DNA from: UBA6168 sp964423205
GTDB lineage: Bacteria; Bacteroidota; Bacteroidia; Chitinophagales; Saprospiraceae
Direction of reading: 5' to 3'
Length of the DNA: 7,252 bases
Assembly (NCBI GenBank): GCA_964423205.1
Contig: CAYRDX010000112.1
Coordinates: 1 to 7,252, forward strand
Every line of letters starts with the position of its first letter. Position 1 is the first letter of the stretch. The position numbers and the translations under genes were made by a program. Of this stretch, positions 1 through 4,955 are shown in pieces. The notes below the pieces were generated by a model. The model saw only the letters and a program-made list of their open reading frames with translations. It was not told where the DNA came from and did no database searches.

Positions 1-56
1 GGATTATTTTTATTTTCTAACGTATTTGTCAACTTTTTTTAGGACGGGACAGGTTT

Positions 57-80
57 TGCGGCATTGCGGCATTGCGGCTC
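57..80. repeat. Octamer tandem repeat, about 3 units
   Basis: TGCGGCAT occurs twice in tandem (57-64, 65-72), followed by a third, partly changed unit (73-80). It lies in the 162-bp stretch before preT, which holds no gene that I can support. No match to the Bacteroidota -7 box (TAnnTTTG) is present there, so the preT promoter is not visible or lies upstream of the window. The function of the repeat is unknown. Confidence 0.6.
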
Positions 81-128
81 ATCGGTTACACGACCTACCG
101 AAATCGTTAATTGAACATCCTAAACAGT

Positions 129-154
129 CAACGAACAACTGACAACGAACAACC
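129..154. repeat. Heptamer tandem repeat upstream of preT
   Basis: The units CAACGAA, CAACTGA, CAACGAA and a partial CAACC run from 129 to 154. The result is an exact 11-base direct repeat (129-139 and 143-153) spaced by 14 bases, that is two heptamers. It ends about 8 bases before the preT start codon, inside the likely 5' leader. It is one of several heptamer-period arrays in this window. Confidence 0.7.
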
Positions 155-162
155 TTAAGGAT

Positions 163-1491
163 ATGCCTGAACACAAAATACCTACAACTAGAAAGGATCT
201 GGACATAGCATTCGCTCAGATTAAACCTTACATGAATGCCACCATGGCATATTATGAAAGTTCCCGCTGCCTGTATTGTTACGATGCACCTTGTGTAAAA
301 GCCTGTCCATCGGGGATTGATATTCCACTGTTTATTCGACAGATTCACACCGGTAATCTGAATGGGGCCGCCCGCACGATTTATGACTCCAATTACCTCG
401 GCAATATTTGTGGAAAGGTATGTCCAACTGAAGAGCTGTGCGAAGGCGCTTGCGTGTTCAACCACCAATCAGTAAAACCAATCGAAATTGGACGCCTGCA
501 AAGCTTCGCAACCCACCATTGCATCAGCAATAACACAGAGCTTTTTGATGCAAACCCTGCGAAGCCAGAAAAAATTGCAATAATTGGTGCAGGGCCGGCA
601 GGAATTGCCTGCGCCTGCGAATTGCGGCTAATGGGGTTCGAGGTGGATATTTATGAGGCCAAAAATCATCCGGGTGGTTTAGCTATTTACGGCTGTGCAC
701 CCTATAAAATTACCAATGAAGATGTATTGAATGAAGTCGCCTGGCTGGAGGGGCAATTCGGTTTTAAGGTAATTTACAATACTCCAATTCAAACTAAAGA
801 GCAGATTACAGAACTGGAAAATAAATACGAAGCGATTTTCCTTGGTATCGGTTTGGGGGCAACACGCGCGTTAGGGCTTCCTGGAAAAGACATTGACAGG
901 TGTATAGGTGCAACCGAATTCATCGAAAAAGTCAAGTTGGATCCGCTTAACGTCAAAGTTGGAAAAAAAGTAGTGGTAATCGGAGGTGGCAATACAGCCA
1001 TGGACGCTGCTTCTCAATCTGCCAGACTGGGCGCTGAGGAGGTAACGTTGGTCTATCGCCGGTCAAAAGAAGAAATGCCGGCCTATGAATTTGAGTATGA
1101 GTTGGCCAAGTCGGTGGGAGTAAGAGGTATGTTTAATGTTGCTCCTATTGCCATTCTTGCAGAAGGCAACATTCATGGGGTAAAATTAGCCAAAACCCAT
1201 ATCTGGAACGGACAGGTCAATACTATTCCAGGCACTGAATTCATCATTGAATGTGATACCGTTATTCTTGCAACTGGCCAGGATAAAATGACGCAATTCC
1301 TGAAGCAGATAGACGGCTTACAATGGGACAGCAATGGAGTTATCACCGTTAATCCAGAAACTTTTCAAACTACAAACCGCAAATATTTTGCGGCTGGGGA
1401 TGCCGTTAACGGAGGAGCGGAGGTGGTCAATGCTGCGGCAGAAGGGAAAGCGGCGGCGAAGGGAATTCATGTTTATCTTACTACTAATTGA
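163..1491 (+). CDS. preT: NAD(P)-dependent dihydropyrimidine dehydrogenase, PreT subunit
   Basis: This is the electron-input subunit of bacterial dihydropyrimidine dehydrogenase. It takes electrons from NAD(P)H through FAD and iron-sulfur clusters and passes them to PreA, which reduces uracil or thymine; it should be cytosolic. The N-terminal region has two cysteine groups, C36/C39/C44/C48 and C83/C87/C93/C97, as in the N-terminal domain shared by GltD and dihydropyrimidine dehydrogenase. Q113 in GRLQSFA sits where mammalian DPD uses a glutamine as a cluster ligand (inference by motif). The FAD dinucleotide motif IIGAGPAGIACA is at about 140-151, the NAD(P)H motif VVIGGGNTAMDAA at 271-283, an ATG motif near 370-372, and the C-terminal FAD motif AAGDAVNGGAEVV at 410-422. 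The length of 442 is close to PreT and GltD-type subunits. An AAGG lies only a few bases before the ATG, so Shine-Dalgarno support is weak. A GltD-like glutamate synthase subunit is the main alternative, but the nearby preA argues for PreT. Confidence 0.9.
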   Translation: MPEHKIPTTRKDLDIAFAQIKPYMNATMAYYESSRCLYCYDAPCVKACPSGIDIPLFIRQIHTGNLNGAARTIYDSNYLGNICGKVCPTEELCEGACVFNHQSVKPIEIGRLQSFATHHCISNNTELFDANPAKPEKIAIIGAGPAGIACACELRLMGFEVDIYEAKNHPGGLAIYGCAPYKITNEDVLNEVAWLEGQFGFKVIYNTPIQTKEQITELENKYEAIFLGIGLGATRALGLPGKDIDRCIGATEFIEKVKLDPLNVKVGKKVVVIGGGNTAMDAASQSARLGAEEVTLVYRRSKEEMPAYEFEYELAKSVGVRGMFNVAPIAILAEGNIHGVKLAKTHIWNGQVNTIPGTEFIIECDTVILATGQDKMTQFLKQIDGLQWDSNGVITVNPETFQTTNRKYFAAGDAVNGGAEVVNAAAEGKAAAKGIHVYLTTN

Positions 1492-1503
1492 TTTAGGAGT
1501 TAA

Positions 1504-1530
1504 GATTACATGATTTTTGATTTTTGATTT
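1504..1530 (+). repeat. Left arm of inverted repeat around the S23-like gene
   Basis: This 27-base arm begins GATTACATGATTT (1504-1516), whose exact reverse complement is at 1958-1970. Over the full 27 bases, 24 pair with the right arm at 1944-1970. In the plus-strand RNA one of the three remaining positions is a G-U wobble and two are U-U mismatches. Bases 1512-1530 are also a tandem heptamer (GATTTTT, GATTTTT, GATTT). The arm starts 12 bases after the preT stop codon. Confidence 0.85.
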
Positions 1531-1542
1531 GAACCTTATGAT

Positions 1543-1902
1543 ATGACTCCCCTCGAAATTGAGAATAGGCTTATTGATTTTGCTTCTAGAATTATGGATC
1601 TCGTAGAAGCGTTGCCTCCAAAGGCAACCGCCAAACATTTAGGTAATCAACTATTGCGCTCTGGCTCCTCGCCAACTTTAAATTATGGAGAAGTACAGGG
1701 AGCCGAGTCAAAAGATGACTTTGTACATAAAATGAAGATTTGCCTCAAAGAACTTAGGGAGCCCCATGTGTGCCTTAAATTGATTTCAAAACGCAATTGG
1801 TTTCCAAATCCAAAACTTGAACCTCTGCTGATTGAGAATAACGAACTGATATCCATATTCGTAGCCAGCCTTAAAGCAGCTACTGGGAAGAATGAAAAAT
1901 GA
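1543..1902 (+). CDS. Four helix bundle protein, 23S rRNA intervening-sequence (S23) family
   Basis: This is a 119-residue protein of the S23/IVP family: small four-helix bundles first known from open reading frames inside 23S rRNA intervening sequences and common as stand-alone genes in Bacteroidota. Their biochemical role is not established; basic members may bind nucleic acid. The family pattern is visible: an N-terminal helix FASRIMDLVEALP (13-25), the stretch GNQLLRSGSSPTLNYGE (34-50), then DDFVHKMKICLKELREP (58-74), and a final helix around 91-112. The length is typical, so the gene appears intact. It starts 51 bases after the preT stop and ends 96 bases before preA, splitting genes that are usually adjacent. 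The ATG at 1543 gives the normal family N-terminus; there is no Shine-Dalgarno sequence. It has no visible promoter and is probably read with preT. An inverted repeat brackets it. Confidence 0.85.
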   Translation: MTPLEIENRLIDFASRIMDLVEALPPKATAKHLGNQLLRSGSSPTLNYGEVQGAESKDDFVHKMKICLKELREPHVCLKLISKRNWFPNPKLEPLLIENNELISIFVASLKAATGKNEK

Positions 1903-1943
1903 ATCACAGACTTTGATAATCGATTTTAGTATTAGCTGCCAGG

Positions 1944-1970
1944 AAATCTAAAATCTGAAATCATGTAATC
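1944..1970 (+). repeat. Right arm of inverted repeat around the S23-like gene
   Basis: This is the partner of the arm at 1504-1530, matching its reverse complement at 24 of 27 positions. One more base pair (A1503-T1971) can be added on the outside. The loop between the arms is 413 bases and holds the whole S23-like gene. No convincing target-site duplication is seen outside the arms. Confidence 0.85.
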
Positions 1971-1987
1971 TGAAATCTGAAATCAAA
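1944..1987. repeat. Heptamer tandem array (AATCTGA type) before preA
   Basis: Approximately six degenerate 7-base units lie here: AATCTAA (1945-1951), AATCTGA (1952-1958), AATCATG (1959-1965), then after a one-base shift AATCTGA (1967-1973), AATCTGA (1974-1980) and AATCAAA (1981-1987). The array overlaps the right inverted-repeat arm and fills most of the gap before preA. Confidence 0.75.
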
Positions 1988-1996
1988 AGATTTGAT
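1982..1996 (+). promoter_or_regulatory. Small hairpin just before the preA start codon
   Basis: ATCAAA (1982-1987), AGA, TTTGAT (1991-1996) form a perfect 6-bp stem with a 3-base loop, ending two bases before the preA ATG. It is AT-rich and weak. It occupies the position where a ribosome binding site would be, and no Shine-Dalgarno sequence is present. An effect on preA translation is only a possibility. Confidence 0.3.
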
Positions 1997-1998
1997 CT

Positions 1999-3327
1999 AT
2001 GCCCGATCTATCATCCAACCTCGCCGGAATAAAGTCTCCCAACCCATTTTGGCTGGCCAGTGGACCGCCAAGTAACTCCGGCTATCAGGTCATGAAAGCC
2101 TTCGATGCCGGTTGGGGAGGAGCTGTATGGAAAACCTTGGGAATTCCGGTTATTAACGTCTCCAGCCGCTACGGAGCCATTAACTACCGGAGCAGCAGGA
2201 TGGTAGGCTTCAATAACATAGAGCTGATTTCAGACCGTACCCTTGCAGACAACCTTCGGGAAATTGAAGAAGTGAAAAAGCATTTCCCTGACCATGCAGT
2301 TGTAGCCTCTCTGATGGTAGAAACCAGGGAAGAATGGCATCAAATAGTAAAAGACTGTGAAAATGCCGGTGCCGATGGACTTGAACTGAATTTTGGTTGC
2401 CCACATGGCATGTGTGAGCGCGGTATGGGTTCTGCGGTTGGGCAGGAACCGAATGTCCTTGAGATCATTACTGGCTGGGTAAAGGAAGTCTCCACCATTC
2501 CGGTCATCGTAAAATTAACCCCAAACATCACGGACATCACCGAACCCGCAGCCGCTGCTGCCAAAGGAGGAGCCGATGCCATTTCACTTATCAACACGAT
2601 ACAAAGCCTTATGGGTGTTGATCTGGACAAATTCGTCCCCTACCCTGTTGTTGATGGAAAAAGCACCAATGGAGGGTATTGTGGACCAGCCGTGAAGCCC
2701 ATCGCCCTGAATATGGTTAAAAACTGTGCTCAATCCTCCAGAGTAGGTTTACCAATATCAGGAATTGGCGGTATAGAAAACTGGCGCGATGCGGTAGAAC
2801 ACATGCTGCTGGGTGCCAGCAACGTTCAGGTGTGTACCGCAGTCATGCATTACGGCTTTGGAATCATTCGGGAAATGATACCCGGACTGGAGAACTTCAT
2901 GAAGGAGAAAGGATTTGAGAAGCTAACTGACTTCGTGGGAAAAGCGCTTCCGAACGTAAGCACATGGGAAAAACTGAATCTGAATTACAAGGTGATTGCC
3001 AGTATCGATGCCGAAAAATGCATCGGCTGCCAATTGTGTTACACCGCTTGTGAAGATGGGGCACATCAGGCGATACAGCTTGCGCCAGAATCACAGGCAT
3101 CAAGGATTCCACAGATTATTGAAAAGAATTGTGTGGGGTGTAACCTCTGCTCTCTGGTTTGTCCTGTAGAAGAATGCATCACAATGGTTCGAATGGACAA
3201 AAATAAACCACCAGAAACATGGGTGGATTACACTAAAAGCGGTCGTGCGCCCAACTCCTTTAATGATGAGAGGGCAGGGGGCAACCATCACTGGGTTCCG
3301 GAGCCTGCTGCTGCACTGAGAAAATAA
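1999..3327 (+). CDS. preA: NAD(P)-dependent dihydropyrimidine dehydrogenase, PreA catalytic subunit
   Basis: This FMN and iron-sulfur subunit reduces uracil and thymine to the 5,6-dihydro forms using electrons from PreT. The N-terminal two thirds is a dihydroorotate-dehydrogenase-like barrel. NFGCPHGMCERGMGSAVGQ at 131-149 matches the active-site loop of DPD, making C134 the expected catalytic cysteine. VKLTPNITDI (171-180) and SGIGGIENWRDA (254-265) fit the FMN site. The C-terminal domain has two 4Fe-4S ferredoxin motifs: C341/C344/C347/C351 and C378/C381/C384/C388. The length of 442 is normal for bacterial PreA. The loop carries an extra cysteine, C139, where I recall serine or glycine in relatives. 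The protein starts MPDLSSNLAGIKSPNPFWLASGP, a normal family N-terminus, but with no Shine-Dalgarno sequence. A terminator follows 10 bases after the stop. The enzymes for the next pathway steps are not in the window. Confidence 0.93.
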   Translation: MPDLSSNLAGIKSPNPFWLASGPPSNSGYQVMKAFDAGWGGAVWKTLGIPVINVSSRYGAINYRSSRMVGFNNIELISDRTLADNLREIEEVKKHFPDHAVVASLMVETREEWHQIVKDCENAGADGLELNFGCPHGMCERGMGSAVGQEPNVLEIITGWVKEVSTIPVIVKLTPNITDITEPAAAAAKGGADAISLINTIQSLMGVDLDKFVPYPVVDGKSTNGGYCGPAVKPIALNMVKNCAQSSRVGLPISGIGGIENWRDAVEHMLLGASNVQVCTAVMHYGFGIIREMIPGLENFMKEKGFEKLTDFVGKALPNVSTWEKLNLNYKVIASIDAEKCIGCQLCYTACEDGAHQAIQLAPESQASRIPQIIEKNCVGCNLCSLVCPVEECITMVRMDKNKPPETWVDYTKSGRAPNSFNDERAGGNHHWVPEPAAALRK

Positions 3328-3337
3328 TGCAGCATAA

Positions 3338-3362
3338 TTGACACCTTTCGGAAAGGTGTCAA
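3338..3362 (+). terminator. Rho-independent terminator after preA
   Basis: TTGACACCTTT and AAAGGTGTCAA form a perfect 11-bp stem with a CGG loop, followed by the pyrimidine-rich tail CTTTCTTTC. It starts 10 bases after the preA stop codon and should end the preT/S23-like/preA transcript. Confidence 0.85.
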
Positions 3363-3430
3363 CTTTCTTTCAAAATTGCGTTTCTCAAAAAAGCCCTGTA
3401 ATTTGAATCATTCATTAAAAAACTACACTA

Positions 3431-3533
3431 AGGAACAAGTAAAAAGTAAAAAGGCAAAAGGCAAAAGTTTTCCAACTGATTTTCAATTGGTTAAGAAAAC
3501 AATTTGGCTACTTTATTTTTGACTCATTACTAA
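3431..3533 (+). repeat. Direct repeat, copy 1 (103 bp), with heptamers
   Basis: This is the first of two copies in the same orientation (second at 4839-4955). Order: a 22-base block from AGGAACAAG through GTAAAAA twice (3439-3452), GGCAAAA twice (3453-3466), then a 67-base unique block. Apart from heptamer number, 87 of 89 bases are the same as in copy 2; the differences are A3496/C4918 and C3511/T4933. The unique block contains an imperfect palindrome, CCAACTGA-TTT-TCAATTGG (3472-3490), whose stem is complete with one G-U wobble in minus-strand RNA. The copy lies 18 bases before the CBS gene. Confidence 0.95.
3514..3521 (+). promoter_or_regulatory. Possible -7 promoter box for the CBS gene, inside the repeat
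   Basis: TATTTTTG matches the Bacteroidota -7 consensus TAnnTTTG and lies 30 bases before the CBS start codon. The upstream partner is poor: the nearest TTG (3487-3489) is 24 bases away rather than about 19-21. The same box exists in copy 2 of the repeat (4936-4943), where it would point antisense into the 462-residue gene. This AT-rich match could be chance. Confidence 0.3.
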
Positions 3534-3551
3534 CTCAAATACACTTAGGCT

Positions 3552-3983
3552 ATGATGAACGAAAGAATTTCTACCATAATGACCAAGGATGTTATTACGA
3601 TTGGTCCCGATAGCTCCCTTCAAGAGGTTGTGGATATTATTTCTAAAAACAAGTTCCACCACTTACCAGTAGTTTTGGATAAGAAATTGGTTGGAATGAT
3701 AACTACCAGGGATTTATGGGAGTCGGACATCAGGCGTAAGGATTATCCCAAAAGGAAAGTCAAAGAATTCATGACAACCACTGTAGCCTCTCTTCATCCG
3801 GACGAACTGATAGGTGCGGCCGCACAAATTTTTGTTAAACACCTCTTTCACTCTCTTCCCCTTGTTGATAATGAGGGCAATTTAGTGGGAATCATCACCT
3901 CTCATGATGTGCTTCGGTACGAATTTCAGAAAGCATATCCGGACGATAAATTCCTGAAAGAAACAAATTGGCTGAATCTGTAA
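3552..3983 (+). CDS. CBS domain-containing protein (two CBS motifs)
   Basis: This 143-residue cytosolic protein consists almost entirely of a tandem CBS pair (Bateman module), which usually binds adenine nucleotides such as AMP, ATP or S-adenosylmethionine. The first CBS motif spans about 7-58, with FHHLPVV (35-41) and LVGMITTRDL (46-55). The second spans about 71-124, with FHSLPLVD (99-106) and LVGIITSHDVL (111-121). No enzyme or channel domain is attached, so it may be a free-standing energy sensor or regulator; the partner cannot be told from the sequence. Two ATG codons in a row (3552, 3555) make the exact start uncertain by one residue. Only a weak TTAGG precedes them. It converges on the EI24-like gene with 11 bases between stop codons and no clear terminator. 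Confidence 0.9.
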   Translation: MMNERISTIMTKDVITIGPDSSLQEVVDIISKNKFHHLPVVLDKKLVGMITTRDLWESDIRRKDYPKRKVKEFMTTTVASLHPDELIGAAAQIFVKHLFHSLPLVDNEGNLVGIITSHDVLRYEFQKAYPDDKFLKETNWLNL

Positions 3984-3994
3984 ACCCGGACTTC

Positions 3995-4738
3995 TTAAAC
4001 ACTTTTATCCTCCAGCCTCTTAATTGTTTCCACTGCAGAGGCTGCTGTGCTCAGGGGCACTACGAAAAGGAATCCAACGAAGGTGAGTAAAGCTACTATA
4101 AACACCAACCCATTCCCTATAGCGAGGCCACGGTATCTGTTGACAAAGCGGATACTATCCTTATAACTGAGGTGCCGCTCCAGAGTAAAATCCATATTAC
4201 CAAAGCCGGCGTAGTAACTCTGTATGATGAAAATCAGAACGGTTGTAAAAGGAGTAAACAAAGGAATAAGTCCCAAGACCAACAAAAAGGCAGTCAAAAG
4301 TAGTTCTCTTATGATGTTCCTGATGGCAATTCTCAGTCCGCGCACCAATTCATACAAGGCACGTTTTACCGTAAATTTTGGACTGGCATCGTATCCACGA
4401 AGTGCGTTTTCTATCCGTTCAGACAACAAACTCATAAAAGGTGCAGAAATCACCATGATGAGCTGTTTGAATACGATTAGCCCTACCACCAGTATAATCA
4501 GTCCACCAAAAACCTGGGCTACTTTTGCTACAACCTCACTTCCCCACTCCCATCGCCATAGATTGTCGAAGGTATCACCCAAATTATCAGAAAGACCCCA
4601 TGCTAAGGAAAAGATACCCGCTCCTAAAAGTACAGACAGCAAGCCGGTAACTATGGCATATCCCCAGAGTTTATGTTTGGATAAAAGCTGAAGTGCTTTC
4701 CCGTAAGAATACAAACCATCGATGAAGTCTTTAATCAT
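3995..4738 (-). CDS. EI24/CysZ-like integral membrane protein
   Basis: This 247-residue inner-membrane protein resembles the EI24/CysZ family. E. coli CysZ takes up sulfate, but that substrate should not be carried over to this distant member. Hydrophobic stretches lie at about 25-48, 72-100, 145-175 and 205-235. Family-like features are VISAPFMSLLSERIE (96-110), SYYAGFGNMDFTLERH (174-189) and a short polar C-terminus. I chose the ATG at 4736-4738 (MIKDFIDGLYSYGKAL), which gives the usual family N-terminus. The frame stays open 53 codons further, to 4897, but that extension runs through the heptamer repeat and gives low-complexity LLPFAFCLFTFYLF, which is almost certainly not protein. No good promoter was found upstream. 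It overlaps nothing and converges with the CBS gene. Confidence 0.8.
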   Translation of the reverse strand: MIKDFIDGLYSYGKALQLLSKHKLWGYAIVTGLLSVLLGAGIFSLAWGLSDNLGDTFDNLWRWEWGSEVVAKVAQVFGGLIILVVGLIVFKQLIMVISAPFMSLLSERIENALRGYDASPKFTVKRALYELVRGLRIAIRNIIRELLLTAFLLVLGLIPLFTPFTTVLIFIIQSYYAGFGNMDFTLERHLSYKDSIRFVNRYRGLAIGNGLVFIVALLTFVGFLFVVPLSTAASAVETIKRLEDKSV

Positions 4739-4838
4739 AGAACAGAGAATTTGGGTGAATAGGAGCCAAATTCTGTCGGCTTGGTCAGAATAACCAGTTT
4801 TTAATACTGAAAACCCGGAATAAACTACTAACCAATTG

Positions 4839-4955
4839 AGGAACAAGTAAAAAGTAAAAAGGCAAAAGGCAAAAGGCAAAAGGCAAAAGTTTTCCAACTG
4901 ATTTTCAATTGGTTAAGCAAACAATTTGGCTATTTTATTTTTGACTCATTACTAA
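4839..4955 (+). repeat. Direct repeat, copy 2 (117 bp), with heptamers
   Basis: This is the second copy of the repeat at 3431-3533 in the same orientation. GTAAAAA occurs twice (4847-4860) and GGCAAAA four times (4861-4888); the two additional units account exactly for the 14-base length difference. The 67-base block at 4889-4955 differs from copy 1 at only two bases. The imperfect palindrome is at 4894-4912. Its last bases (CTA, 4952-4954) are the stop codon of the minus-strand gene to the right. Confidence 0.95.

Noticed and set aside
23..28. Promoter -7 box TATTTG upstream of preT
   Set aside because: It lacks the two bases between TA and TTTG required by the TAnnTTTG consensus and has no spaced -33 partner.
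129..154. CRISPR-like short repeat
   Set aside because: The units are 7 bases with no spacers, and no cas gene is present; the same holds for all other arrays in the window.
789..1001. Small reading frames antisense to or out of frame with the large genes
   Set aside because: They overlap well-supported genes, show no recognisable domains and look like shadows of the coding sequence on the other strand.
1543..1902. Possible Avd accessory protein of a diversity-generating retroelement
   Set aside because: Avd proteins are also four-helix bundles of this fold, but the window has no reverse transcriptase gene and no template/variable repeat pair.
1488..1996. Target-site duplication around the S23-like unit
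   Set aside because: TTGAT occurs at both ends (1488-1492 and 1992-1996), but five AT-rich bases in a region full of similar words are not convincing.
3984..3994. Shared bidirectional terminator between the CBS and EI24-like genes
   Set aside because: The 11-base gap contains no inverted repeat, and no stem was seen across the two stop codons.
3431..4955. Composite transposon or insertion sequence
   Set aside because: The bracketing repeats are about 100 bp, encode nothing, and no transposase gene or remnant lies between them.
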